From assembly GCA_001510575.1 (NCBI GenBank), contig LNGK01000007.1, positions 806,001-870,000 on the forward strand: a stretch of DNA of 64,000 nt, given 5' to 3'. Position 1 is the first letter of the stretch. Each line of letters begins with the position of its first letter. A program made the position numbers and the translations under genes. Of the stretch, positions 33,723 through 45,212 are shown piece by piece. Source of the stretch: Knoxdaviesia capensis. Its lineage: Eukaryota > Ascomycota > Sordariomycetes > Microascales > Gondwanamycetaceae. The notes under the pieces are model-generated. The model saw nothing but the letters and a program-made list of their open reading frames with translations. It had not been told where the DNA came from and did not search any database.

Positions 33723-34298
33723 TCATGCTGGAGGGGTATCATGAATAACAACGAACACATATCTTGGATCCGGCAGAATCACAAGCTCCTGGTACTTCGT
33801 GCGCAGCCGAAGCAACTTCAAGTCATCATCGCCATCCAAGTCCTGCACAAACGAGCCCGACGCGTTCAGAAACGCCCACACCAGCGTCGCATACTCCGCA
33901 ACCACCTGGTTGTCGTCCGCGTCCATCGACGCCCCATCGCTGCCGTTCCCCGTTGACGTCGCCCCCGCCGTGTTGTTGCTCGTTGGCGATGTGACGAAAG
34001 CCGCCGCCTGCGGGGACGTTGGTAGCGCGCCGGAGCCGGCACCGGTCCGTCGGGCACGCGCGGTGCGCAGGGCCGACACCTGGCCGGCGGTTTTGAGGAG
34101 GGCGCCCGTGGCGCGGTCGAGGATGATGGTCGCTTTGACGCCCGGCTTCTTGGAGATTCGCGCAAGCTTCTCGTCGAGCACGTCCTGGTTCTTCAGAGGG
34201 GGGAGGGGAGAGAACGGGTTAGAGGCGGCTCTGGAAGTGCGAGCGTCTTGACGGCCATTAGCGTAAGATGGAATACTCACATGGAGAGGCTCAACCAT
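33723..34298 (-). CDS. Dynein light chain, roadblock/LC7 type, 161 aa
   Basis: Exon 1 (34298-34281) encodes MVEPLH. After a 90-bp intron (GTGAGT...TGAAG), exon 2 (34190-33723) encodes NQDVLDEKLARISKKPGVKA, TIILDRATGALLKTAGQVS and, after an insertion, YATLVWAFLNASGSF, LKLLRLRTKYQELVILPDPR and YVFVVIHD. These are the roadblock/LC7 alpha-beta elements: the LxxIxxxPGVxGxIIxDxxG strand pair at the front and the (L/R)IRTKKYEIxVxPD...xVIQ strands at the end. Such subunits dimerise at the dynein intermediate chain in the cytoplasm. At 161 residues it exceeds the usual ~100 because of a Ser/Thr/Ala-rich loop of about 55 residues. It is divergent from ipi1, with about 440 bases between the start codons. 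Confidence 0.88.
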   Translation of the reverse strand: MVEPLHVSIPSYANGRQDARTSRAASNPFSPLPPLKNQDVLDEKLARISKKPGVKATIILDRATGALLKTAGQVSALRTARARRTGAGSGALPTSPQAAAFVTSPTSNNTAGATSTGNGSDGASMDADDNQVVAEYATLVWAFLNASGSFVQDLDGDDDLKLLRLRTKYQELVILPDPRYVFVVIHDTPPA

Positions 34299-34737
34299 CG
34301 TTACAGGTTTAGGATCGGGGCCTCGACAATACAATCAGTCTGTTCTGTCAGTGCCTGAGGCGGGCGGTCATTGTCAAAACCCAGCGGAGTCGCGTTTGCT
34401 TCATCGTGATTGCGCTTGTACCTGAATTGCAGTGAGATTGGGTTCAAAATTCTGAAGGCAGCTGTCAGCAGGTGCCAGCAGGTGCTCCACTAAAAAGTCC
34501 AACAGCATCAGTGGCAGCCCACCGCAAAATTTGATAAAGTCGAGCACACCTATACGAAGTCGAAAAGAACTTACTGACAGCATGAGAAAACCCGAATTTG
34601 GTGATTTAATCTTATGATCTTGCGGACTTCTGATATATGCTCCTGTTAGCTTGAGTCAAACACACATTATCCCTCTCACGGCTCTCTGCATCAGCCAACG
34701 GAATACTGAAGACACTCCTCCAAACGAAGTCAACAAG
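34299..34737. promoter_or_regulatory. Shared divergent promoter region between roadblock and ipi1
   Basis: 439 bases separate the two start codons, so both promoters and leaders must lie here. I see no clear TATA box. A short direct repeat CAGCAGGTGC occurs twice in tandem at 34467-34486. Confidence 0.5.
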
Positions 34738-35899
34738 ATGGGTTCCAGTGCTCGGAAGAAGAAGGAGAAGCAGAAGGACTTTCAGGTATTTACTCTCTTC
34801 GGTGATCTCGTCAACTCCTGCCGACTCTTCACTAACCGGCCAAAATAAATAGAAAACGAAGTTGAAGGTGGGAAAGGAAAAGGCCAAGCCGGCAAATTTC
34901 ACAGACACTGGCTTCAAAGCAAAATGTTCGTGTGCACAGTCTCGAAGGGGACATTCTCTAGGTATATATGGACCAAACTAACCGTCTTCTGTAGCAATTG
35001 TCCTGAGTAAACAATCTCTGTCTGAGGGGCCAATCGATCTGGTCCAACAGTTCCACCACAACCTCTCGCTAGCCACGTCCAAGTCAGACAAGGCCCGGAA
35101 AGAGGCTCTTGCGCTTTTAACAGCCCAGCTCTCTTCAACCCCTCCAAACGACCCCGTTGGCTCTGAAGTTCTATTAAGCAAGCTGCTCCCGTTGATATCA
35201 GATCTATCTGCGGGGGTGCGGCGGGAACTGATCAAGCTGTTCCGGAGTCTGCCCAATTCAGCGGCCAAGATCAACGCTGAGAAGATCACCATGTTCGTCC
35301 GGGCTGGAATGACGAACATTTCGTCTGACATCAGCGCCGACTCTCTGGCCGTGCTTGAATGGCTGCTCGACGCCGCGCCGGAAGAGGCCGTGTCGTGTCC
35401 GGGCGGCTGGGTGAAGACTCTGCGCAGCTTCTGTGCGGTTCTCGGCTGGTCAGCCGTGGGCAACAGTGGCTGGACCTCTGCCGTCAGATCCACCTCCCGC
35501 GCCAAGGACAGTCTTGCATACGCACGCCAGATCACAGTCCTCACGCGGTTCATCCAGGCCGGTCTTGCGGATGTGGCTGTAGCATCAGGGCCCAGACCGA
35601 ACTTCTGGCGCGCGCTGTATGTAGTCCCGAAGACCCCCGGCCCCTACGCGTATCTGAATCTTGATGGCAAACGCAAGGATGAGGATGGTGAAATATACGT
35701 CACCCGTGCGTCTCGGCAGTGGCTGATTGAGAAGCGGTTCCTGACTCTTATGGCCACTGAGGCGGACAAGGCGACGAAGGCCGGCTCTGCTGTTGGCACG
35801 GCAGGTTCCGGTCTTCTCAAGGCCCTGGCGAATGGCATGGATGGGTATGATGGTTCCGGAGCTGTTGTCACTAGCCAGGACTTGCTGGATCTTTGGTGA
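34738..35899 (+). CDS. ipi1: Ipi1 pre-rRNA processing factor (Rix1 complex), 341 aa
   Basis: Exons 34738-34785, 34853-34925 and 34995-35899 (introns 67 and 69 bp, branch CACTAAC in the first). The N-terminus MGSSARKKKEKQKDFQ, then KTKLKVGKEKAKPANFTDTG is the basic, highly conserved Ipi1/TEX10 opening. The rest is helical repeat: QSLSEGPIDLVQQFHHNLSL, LLPLISDLSAGVRRELIKLF and ISADSLAVLEWLLDAAPEE. Ipi1 acts with Rix1/Ipi2 and Ipi3 in the nucleolus and nucleoplasm on ITS2 removal and late 60S maturation, and is also linked to replication licensing in yeast. Length agrees with fungal Ipi1 (about 330-360 aa). The amino block lies on two very short exons, which automatic callers often miss. Confidence 0.93.
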
Positions 35900-36875
35900 G
35901 AGACTGTGCCACAGCCAGTATCATCTCTCCCTCTGATTCTCCTGCAGCTAGACTTTCCAGTTATTCATGAGTTATGACCTTGCCCTTCTTGTTTCTCTTC
36001 CTTTCTCTGCACCCCAATAGCGGTCTGTGCTATCATATATAGTGTTTGTATTTATGGACTTGTCTATAAGACTACTCAATACCCATTCAAACCAGCTGGT
36101 TTCTGTATTCCTTTGTGCGCCGAAAAGTGAGACCCTTAAAAGTGCCTCTCTCTAATGCAGCATCATGACTTTTCTATCTCAATCCTCTCCGAACTTATGT
36201 GTCTTTTGCACAAACCTCACTACTGCATACCCCCCTTTAACTCCGTTAACTATAAGGGCAGGAGGTCCACCCTTCAACTATGGAAGGACCATGGCACCTG
36301 CTCTTTCTTCTTCTGTTCTCTGATGACTGTTCCCGTTTCTGTTTCATTCTTTTTAGTTCTGGAGAATTATTGTGTGAGAGCTCTATGCCCTAAGTCTTTT
36401 CTATCCTGTTCTCTTCACTCTCGTTTTTTATCATCATCATCATCACCACACTTGTCCATCACCATCGCTCCATCACATATCGTCCATCGTTTCCTCCTGC
36501 ATTCCGCCCTTCTCTTTGTTCTGCCTCGTTCACCTTTACATACATGTTCCGTCTCTAGCCATCTGGGTGCATCTCGTATCTATGTCTCCTATCATGTATC
36601 CCTGATCTCTCTCCATGTTATACCTGTGCTTGAAGTGTAAACGTCCGTGAGAGTCTTTGTGATCTGCTACACCCTCCTTGGGAATTGCTTCATATCGTAT
36701 GCCCCAGCCTATATATTCCCCCAGAGAATCCTGTTTTCAATTCTTTTCCTCTTTTCCTTTTCTCCTCCTTCACCGCACTTTTTTCCATTCTTGAAAATCT
36801 TCCTGCTCTTGGTCGAGCACTTTCACCTTTAACATCACCACTTTTCATCAACCTTTCTAACACCCAATTGAAAAG
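35900..36875. other. Intergenic plus presumed leader of the DEAD-box gene
   Basis: Pyrimidine-rich DNA (36300-36870) with a CAT trinucleotide patch near 36430. The last part probably forms the first, non-coding exon of the helicase gene downstream. Confidence 0.5.
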
Positions 36876-37134
36876 GTAAGTCAGACTCATCATACATCAT
36901 CATCATTTCATTGATGAATCAAAAAAGATTCTTGTTGCTTCATCTTGGACTTCATCCATCATCATTCAATCAAGTATCTTCTTCACTCATGGTCACTCAA
37001 TCAAGTGACTTCACTCAGCAAACCCAATCCTCAAGGATCTTCATCACCATTTGAGGATTCACATTTTACCATCACCTCTCATCGAAAATTATTGAGGCTT
37101 CGACTAACTTGCTGCTCTTCATCTCTGTTTACAG
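36876..37134 (+). other. Inferred 5'-UTR intron of the DEAD-box gene
   Basis: A GTAAGTCAG donor at 36876, a GACTAACTT branch near 37101 and a TTTACAG acceptor ending at 37134, ten bases before the start codon, outline a 259-bp intron in the leader. It contains several ATGs, including a 84-codon open frame, which splicing would remove. Confidence 0.55.
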
Positions 37135-37144
37135 TTTCTTCGTC

Positions 37145-39423
37145 ATGTCTGATCATTTTGACACCGAGTCCCTCGCCAAGGGGCTCGATGCTGCCTTGAG
37201 CGATCCCCAGCTGCTGAAGGCTGGTCTGGATACCAATGCCGATAAAATGGGTTGGATTAAGCCCGAGAAGTATGGCGAGGAGGAGGCTAAGGCTTCCACC
37301 TCTTTCGAAGTTCCCGATGCTCCCAAGAACTGGGAGAGCGAGAAACGCATTTACGAGTGGGATGGAGAAGTTGGTGACGTGGGTCCTGAATTCCCGGAGC
37401 TTGAGGCCGAGCTCTTTGGTGACCCTGAGTCTCGCCAGAACTCTGGTGTTGACTTTACCAAGTATGTTATCATCCCCTCAATACCTGTGTTTTGTTGCGT
37501 CTTAACTGTACTAAAGCCAGCCGACCTCGCTTCTTCTATCTTTAGGATTTCCCGTATTGAAGTCTTCCAGGAGGGCCCGAAGAAGATCACTGAAATCCAC
37601 TCCTTCAAGGAGGCCGGTCTTCACCCGATCATGCTCCGCAACATCGAACTCTGCGGATATGGAGCCCCGACCCCTGTTCAGAAGTTCACCATTCCGGCCG
37701 TTCACCTCGGTCTTGATGTCGTTGGAATTGCCCAGACTGGTATGTCTTGGACTTCTTCTTTCGCTCCCCTGACTTCTGTGGCATTTACGCACTTTTCACG
37801 TGATACCTATTGTATCCCTCAGGGTTGTCAGCAAAAACACAGCGCTGACTTTTTACTAACGTCCTTTCTTATGTTTCCTAAATAGGATCTGGCAAGACCG
37901 CTGCTTACCTGGTTCCTGTTCTGAACCAGCTCATGGGCAAGGCGAAGAAGCTCGCTGCTCCTCGCCCCAATCCGGCCACATACCAGCCGGAGATCCACGG
38001 CCCCTGCCGTGCTGAACCCCTCGTTGTGATCATTGCTCCTGCCCGTGAGCTCGCCATTCAGATCTTCAACGAGGCTCGCAAGTTCTGCTACAGAACTATG
38101 CTCCGTCCTTGCGTCTGCTATGGCGGAGGCCCCATTGGTCAACAGATCAAGACGCTCAGCAAGGGTTGTGATGTCCTCATTGCTACCCCTGGTCGTCTCA
38201 TTGATTTCATCCATCGTCCCGATGTGCTGTCCTTGAAGCGTCTTCGCTATCTCATTGTTGATGAGGCTGACGAAATGCTTCACGATGATTGGGAGGCTGA
38301 AATGAACCAGATCATGAATGGCGCTAGTAAGTGACTCGCCGGGTTCACCCCATATTGCCCTGCTTATCCTGCTCGACCTATGAATTTGCCAAGTACTAAT
38401 CATGTCCTCGCTCTCTCTCTAACTCAACAGACACCGAGGATGGCAACGTTCGTTACCTCTTCTTCTCCGCTACCTTCCCCAAGCGCATTCGCGAATTGGC
38501 CAAAAACTACATCAGCAACGATCATATTCGTTTCCGTGTTGGCCGTGCTGGAAGCACCGTCGCCAACATCAAGCAGGTTGTTGTCAACATCGATGCCTCC
38601 ATGAAGCGTCAGGCTCTGCTTAGCCTTCTGAGCAGCATGCCTGCCGTTCGCACGATCATCTTTGTGAACCGCAAGCGCACTGCGGATGAGCTTGATGATT
38701 TCCTGTTCAATATGGGACTTCCTTGCACTTCGATCCACTCGGATCGCTCGCAGCTGGAGAGAGAGGCTGCTCTCCGAGCTTTCCGCAACGGAACTGCTCC
38801 GATTCTGATCGCCACTGGCATCAGCTCTCGTGGAATTGATGTTCGCAACGTTATGCATGTCATCAACTATGACCTCCCGTCCATGGATCACGGAGGAATT
38901 GAGGAGTACACCCATCGCATTGGTAAGTCAATCATGCTGGCGGCCAGTATATGTGTCAGTCAAGGTTAACTTTTCTTTTTTCTTTTTTTCTCTTTTGTCT
39001 TCAGGACGTACCGGCCGCATTGGACATCGTGGTCTTGCTTCATCCTTGTTCACCGAGGATGACGATCCCATTGCCAGCGTTCTCACGCGCACCCTTCTGG
39101 AGACGAACCAGACCGTTCCTGACTTTCTTCAGCATCACGTTCCCGAGAACCATGCCACCAAGCTTGCCTTTGAAGAGGATTCGGATTACGAGGACAACAT
39201 GAATGGTCCCGGTGAAGAGGACACTGGCGCCTCTGGCTGGGGTGGCGCTGCCAGCGAGAATGGCGATGCCGATGCCAACAAGGCCGATGAGCCGGCCGCC
39301 GCCGCCTCTGGTTGGGGAGAAGGCGCTGATACCGAAGAGAAACACCCCAAGGGTTCTCCTGCGGCTACCCCGGTCTCTGCTCCGGAGGGTGCTCCTGCCA
39401 AGGACGCCACTTGGACCTGGTAA
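37145..39423 (+). CDS. DEAD-box ATP-dependent RNA helicase, Ded1/Vasa-like, 620 aa
   Basis: Five exons: 37145-37461, 37546-37739, 37886-38326, 38431-38922, 39005-39423. All helicase motifs are present: Q motif GAPTPVQ (145-151), motif I AQTGSGKT (168-175), PARELAIQ, TPGRLIDF, DEAD (296-299), SAT (330-332), TIIFVNRKR, SSRGIDV and HRIGRTGRIG (479-488). Introns 2 and 4 interrupt motif I and motif VI between a Gly codon's first and second bases. The spacing and the HRIGRTGRIGHRG end place it in the Ded1/DDX3-Vasa group, which remodels mRNA during translation initiation, but it has no RGG N-terminus. The acidic tail (489-620) carries two SGWG motifs and ends in ATWTW. Whether it is the Ded1 orthologue or a paralogue cannot be decided here. 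It is convergent with the aldehyde dehydrogenase gene. Confidence 0.93.
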
Positions 39424-40084
39424 AAACCTTCGCCATTTCAGTGCCTCTGGGGCAAGTTCTACCAGTCAAAAAAAACGCTCGCGTCTAACTGACTTGGCTG
39501 GGATCACCGGATTGTTTGCATTGATTGTCGAAGGTGTAGCTAAGGCACACGCGGTGGGATGATGAGAAGCTTGAAGATAGTTTTCACGCGATGATGCATG
39601 GTTTTTTTCTTCTTAGTTTAGTTTCGTTTAGTTTAGTTTTTCCAAGGAGGGGGTCGAGATGGCGGATATCAACAGGCTTCATTTGGTGTCCCGTCGTGGA
39701 TTGAGCCCACGATCGGTGCAATCAAGGTACCGGGGGTTCTCCTGACAGAATCACCAAGATGCTGGATATCGCTGAATAGTCTTGAACCTTTCTCTTTTTT
39801 CAAAGTCCTTTTTTTTTTTCTTGAACTTGACAGGAACCCAGTGGCTTTTGTTTTTCTTTTCTTTGAACTGGTTGAGTACTCGTTTGTTCAACATTTCATC
39901 GTCAATTCTGTGTTGAAATAATAAACATAGGGAGATATGCAGGAAGCAGGTGAGGTGTGATATCAGAAGAGAATACGAAAAGGATCCCGACATAACGATA
40001 GCAGAGAATGACAGAGGGGATGAAATAGTACAGGATGATGATCGAAAGAATAGAAACCGGAGAGAAAACGACATGCGGAATCAA
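39424..40084. other. Convergent 3' intergenic region
   Basis: Contains TTTAGTTTCGTTTAGTTTAG repeats near 39618 and a small hairpin (CGTGGATTGAGCCCACG, 39695-39711). No gene. Probably the two 3' UTRs. Confidence 0.5.
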
Positions 40085-41973
40085 TCATAAGTTCTTCAGA
40101 ATGCTCTTGATGCCATCGAACATGCGGCCAAAGGTCAAGCCATAGCCAAACTCCACCACCCCGGCTATGAACTGCCAGCTACGGTCCTGGCTCGCAATGG
40201 GATAGCGCACCTTGGGCGGAATGCTGGCCCGAACACCCAACCATCCGAGCCGGTCATTGCACACACTCTTGGCATTGCACAGGCCCCGGAGGCCCTCCTC
40301 GCCGGCAAAGCGGCCGTAACCGGAGCCACCAACACCGCCGAACGGCAGCTGCACGGCGTAGAACACGGCAAAGTCGTTGACGGCCACATTGCCGGCGCGC
40401 AGGCCGGAGACAATGGCGGACAGGGCGGGGTCAAAGTCGTTGCCGAACACGGAGGCACCAAGCCCGAAGTCGGGGGCGTTGGCAATGGCGAGGATGTCGG
40501 CGGCGGTTGACGAGGCGGCACGCATGATCACCATGATGGGCGCAAAGCACTCCTCTTTGGCGATGGCCATGTCGGTGGTCACGTCGACCAGCAGGGTGGG
40601 AGTGAAGTAGTGGCCGCGCGGGTGGTCGGGATGCGCGAAGCGGCGGCCGCCGGCAAGCAGACGGGCACCTTGGGCAACAGCATCGTCGATCAGGCGCTCC
40701 AGGCGGTCGAAGCTGGCGTCAGAGATGAGGGCACCGACATCGGCATCGGGGCCGAGACGCAGGGCCTTGACACGGGGCTCGAGGCGGGCGATCAGCTTGT
40801 CGGCCACAGCCGGGCCAACCACAATGCGCTCAATGCCGATGCAGTTCTGGCCAGCAGCCTGGAAGGTGCCGCGCAGCAGGATCTCAGCAATGCGCGGCAG
40901 GTCAGCCTCCGCCGAGTCGAGGATGATGGACGGGTCCTTGCCGCCCAGCTCGGCGACCAGCGGCGTCAGCGACTTGGCGGCGGCGGCGGCCACGTGGTGG
41001 CACACGGGCCGCGAGCCGATGAACGTCAGGTGGGCGATGTCCGGGTGGCTGGTCAGGTACGACGCGGCCTGCGGCCAGCACGCGACCGTCTGCACGAGCA
41101 TGGGGTCGTGGCCGTGGGCGACCAGCGCGCCGCGCGCCACCGCCGTGAAGAACATGGAGCTCCACGCGGTCTGCTCCGACACCTTGACGACAATGGCGTC
41201 GCCGGCGAACAGCGCCGCAATCACCGGCCCGATGAAGTTGTGGAACGGGTAGTTCCACGACACCAGCGCGGCCACCACGCCCAGCGGCTCGTACCGCACC
41301 TCGTTGTGCTTGAACGGCATGATGCGGTTGGTGGGCCGGCGCGACGGCCGCAGCGCGCGCTCGCCGTGCTTGAGCGTCCACGTCAGCTTCTCGGCGGTCA
41401 CCAGGATCTCGCCCAGCTGCGCGTCGACCAGCGTCTTGCCCGAGTCCAGACACGCGATGCGGCAGATCTCCTTCTGGTTGTCCAGCACGTACTGCAGCAG
41501 CGTGCGCAGCACCGCGCGGCGCTGCTTGAAGGTCGTAGCCGCCCATTTCGGCTGGGCGGCCTTGGCCTGGGCGATGGCGCGGTCGATCGCGGCCGGCGTC
41601 GACGGGTTGATGAAGCCGAGGAACTGGCCCGTGGCCGGCGCGTAGCATTGGATGGCCGTCGAGTTGGGGACCTGCAGGACCAGAAAGCCGGTGTTAGTTC
41701 GGCGGCATGAGCTGAGTGGTCACGGAGGGGGTGGGGGAGGGGGGGGCGGTCAAGCTGACCTTCACGCTGGTGATGTCCACGGTTTTCTCCTCGTCCGGCA
41801 GCTTCGCCGGCGGCACGCGGTACCGGATGGGCTCATCTTCCGGCGGAGCGAGCACGCGGTAAAAGAAGATCGAGAGCACGAGCGCGCAGATCGCCGAGCC
41901 GATTTCGAACCTAGTGGGTGTGAGAGCACGCGGGCAGGGCAGGTCAGCACATGCAGCAAGAGATCCAGCATAT

Positions 41974-42008
<35 letters not shown>

Positions 42009-42117
42009 CTGACGGAACTATCGGCACGAACTTGTCCCAGATGTCGCGAATGCTCTGGATGAAGTCTTCCACAAACACCACCTGTGGCGGGCTGCGTGCA
42101 GCAGCAGCAGAAGCCAT
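40085..42117 (-). CDS. msc7: Membrane-anchored aldehyde dehydrogenase, Msc7 family, 613 aa
   Basis: Exons on the minus strand: 42117-42014, 41910-41760 and 41671-40085. A short cytosolic N-terminus (MASAAAARSPPQVVFVEDFI) is followed by one membrane helix (about 36-55, FEIGSAICALVLSIFFYRVL). The dehydrogenase domain then starts at STAIQCYAPATGQFLGFINP. It has the cofactor strand VSWNYPFHN, the general-base Glu of VAELGGKDPS (E326) and the nucleophile Cys of GQNCIGIER (C362). The EECFAPIM and PFGGVGGSGYG segments close the fold. Catalytic residues are intact, so NAD(P)-dependent oxidation of aldehydes is expected. The membrane anchor and C-terminus match fungal Msc7, named for a meiotic sister-chromatid recombination phenotype in yeast. 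Its true substrate is unknown. Intron 1 begins with a GT/CT microsatellite. Confidence 0.9.
41987..42009. repeat. (GA)n microsatellite inside msc7 intron 1, next to the donor site
   Basis: Read in the gene's direction, the donor GTCAGT runs directly into an 11-unit CT tract and then a TG tract. The repeat begins within six bases of the splice site. Confidence 0.9.
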
Positions 42118-43890
42118 GGTTTCAGCAAGGGTTCAGCGCCGGTGATGCCCGACGGTCGTTTGTGTAGTATGTGAGACAAACGACGCAAGGAAGCCGGGGT
42201 TCTCGGAGTTCGCGGATACGGAGTCGGCCGGAAGTTGCCCCAGGACTCTCCAATTGGAGAATATATAACGCCACGAGAAGAAGGATATGGATAAGCTGGT
42301 CTGCGAAGTGTCCAAGCCTTTCGAATCTGGCCAGATTGAAATGAGCTGAGTTGAGGTTTGAATGTTGGAAAAGGGGGGTCCAGCCGGCCATATGTCTAAT
42401 AACACTTTTGCAGAGCTCTTTCCGCCTGTTAGGGTATAACCCGTGTATTCCTAGGGTTAAGCCCTAGATCACCACCCACCTCGTCTGATATGCACAGTTG
42501 TTTCACTTTCGGTCAGGCCAGAAGCCCACATACATACATCCAGCATTTCCCGGAACTATCCGTCAGAAGTATGCGTGTGTGTGTGTCAGTCCTATCCCGT
42601 TTCCGCGGGTCTGCCTCGAGTTTTAAGCTTCTGTCGATCAATCCGAGTTCCCATCATTCCAGGACACATCCAATTTGCCGCCATTGACGCGGAGGAGCGG
42701 TCGTTTGTGCTTTTGTTCTGGGAAAATCACTGAGGATGGCTGATCGACATAGCGAGTCTGTTTAAAAGCTGCTCCTCGACCGAATTGGCAATAGGAACGA
42801 ACCGAAACTCGCGATATTGCAAGTCTTCACTGCAGCTGGCTTTCCTGGGTGCTGAGCAACAACCCTAACCCTAACACATATACGAGATTCCCAGACTCCC
42901 GACGCCGAAATCGGGTCCGGAGGGCGCTAGGGGGGGCAGGAGACGAAGAAACCCCACCTGATACAGTCAACCCAGAATATGGAACGACCGAGGAAGGACG
43001 CAAGAAAAAGGTTAAAAAGAAAAAATTCGCAAACGCTAACCTTGATTTCCCAGCCTTCTCGACGGAAACGAGCGGGAGAGACCGTCTATTCCCGGGGGCG
43101 AGAGAGGAATTTTGCGAAAAAAAGAGGGTCGATGGAACGCCGAAGGAAGCATAGGTGCACCAGTCGTCCGGTGGGACACATGATTCTTCCTGCTTCCCTT
43201 TCTTTCGGACGAGTGCACACGGAGTCAGAAAATAAGACTGTCCCGGGAGATCTCGATTGTGCGTCTCCTTTGATTCCGACCTAAATATCAGGCACTTCTC
43301 CTCCCAGATCCTACGTGAAGCCGCCGTTTGGGTTAGTTCTTGTGTGTGTGCATGGAAACCACCCGAGATTACCTACAGCAGGTTAGAGTGGGAACTCGGC
43401 GCCCGGGGTTGTTGCGGACTCCGAGGGAGATGCGGAAAATGCCCAGAACCCCTCCCTGGTCGCGCGCCCTTTTTGGCGTCTGATAAAATCGCCAAGGAAT
43501 TGACACAGGATACTTAACTGAATTCGGTTGTCAATAGAGAACGGGGGCCATCGGTAACGGTTTTGAGTTTCGTTGATTTTCAACACCATCAGCACGCACT
43601 TCCTTGGCTTCCAGAAGTTTGCTAGCAAGCATGTAGCAACAACCTCCGAGGTTGTTCATCGGGGGAGGCACGTAAGTGCGCCGTCCTTCGGAGGTGAAAG
43701 TCGTGAAGTGGTAGCAACGGCCTTCCGTCTCAGACCAGATCCCCACGGCGTAAGATTCGTCCGGGCGCTTCGCGGGTACAACACCGTCCGCCCTGATTTC
43801 TGACTGCTCTCTCAACCGCCGGCCGTATCTCCGTCAACCGGACAAAAGCAGCGCGGGATTCCAGAGCACTCAAATCAAAAAGCCGAGATG

Positions 43891-43891
<1 letters not shown>

Positions 43892-43945
<54 letters not shown>
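43892..43945. repeat. (GT)n microsatellite
   Basis: About 27 uninterrupted GT units, the longest pure dinucleotide run in the window. Confidence 0.97.
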
Positions 43946-43946
<1 letters not shown>

Positions 43947-45186
43947 CAACTTACTGGTGCAACTTCAGCGGAAACTGCATTTCGTGTGTTTATTCGGGGG
44001 CCTCGCCCAAGTTACCATGCCGACCGAGGACCAGAAAAGCATTACAGAGGCAATTAAGACTATTTGCGAAGCTATTGGCGTGTGGAGCAGAGCCGCCGCT
44101 TTGCATGAGCTTTATCGAAGAAGAAAACCTGAGGCTAATTCCGATGTCCGACAGGCATGATCCCGCGACGAAAGAAGGCTCTCGCTACACATTATTTGAG
44201 CTCTTATGAAACTCCTCCTCAGTAAACGAACCTCTAGCTTCCAGTAAAATAAAAATAAAAAGTTCAGTACGTTGACCACCTACCTCCGAGGGTACCAGAG
44301 AAAAAAACAAGCTTTGAAGCTCTGTCGATGAAATGGGATGGGATGTGGGATTTTGTGTCAACTGGACAATAAACCCTTGACCCTAACCCACGGGGAAATT
44401 TGGCCCAGAAATTTGGCCCAGAAATAGGGGGCCAGCACACCCGACGCGATATACGCGGGATACGAGGGGCAATGCATTTCCAGCTCCTTCGCGCAGTGCC
44501 CCCCATAATCTTAGGGCTTCTTGGCCCCGTTGCCGGCCGTGCCTGAAAAGTGAGCCAAGAGTGTATAACATGCACGTCTTCGTTTATTTCTCTTAGGGGG
44601 GGATGTTTCTGTCCACAGCGATGCGGCACATGGGCATTTTCCCCCTTGAGCTGCGTTCATGCCATTGCCTTGGGGAGAGACCCCGACAGAGGAACGGGCT
44701 GACGCCTGGAGAGAGAAAAGAGAGAGAGACAGGGGCATACGTATTACAGACAGGCACAGGCTCGGTTTCTCTCCTCCCGACAGGAGGGTCGGGGACCTCG
44801 TGGCCCCCGAGAAAACAGAGAGACTCGATGTCGAAAGGGAAGTGCCAGCAGCAGTGTCCCCAAGGCGCGGGCCCGCGGGGGTTTTGTGTGCAAAAACCCA
44901 CGGACGGGCACAAAGAACACCAGCAGTGCGTCCGAGAGTGAGAAGGACTCGGAGATAGTCCGCTGGAGAATGGTTGTCAGCCTCGCTACGTGTGCCTACA
45001 GGGCTGTGTGCGTGGGTTGCAAACCTCCCCAGTCTCTAACGTCCGCGGGGAGGGAGCTCACATACGCTGTACCCGTGAAACTCCTCCTGGAGAGGCATGC
45101 AACGGGAGGCGTGGTCGTCTCGGTCCCGGAATCTCGTGTGCTCTCGGCCTGTCACTGCACTGTCGGCCTGTTCTATAAGCTCTCTT

Positions 45187-45212
45187 TGTGTGTGTGTGTG
45201 TGTGTGTGTGTG
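45187..45212. repeat. (GT)n microsatellite
   Basis: About 13 uninterrupted TG units. Confidence 0.95.

Noticed and set aside
39695..39711. Short hairpin that might mark a tRNA
   Set aside because: No T-arm consensus and no cloverleaf around it. I found no convincing intact tRNA or rRNA gene in the window.
40610..41710. 366-codon plus-strand frame opposite msc7
   Set aside because: Antisense shadow of a GC-rich gene: Arg/His/Gly-rich with no domain. The minus strand encodes an intact aldehyde dehydrogenase.
43888..44160. 90-codon frame starting with a Cys-Val run, then a helical-looking tail
   Set aside because: The start is inside the (GT)n repeat, and the 50-residue tail alone is too short and unrecognised to call.
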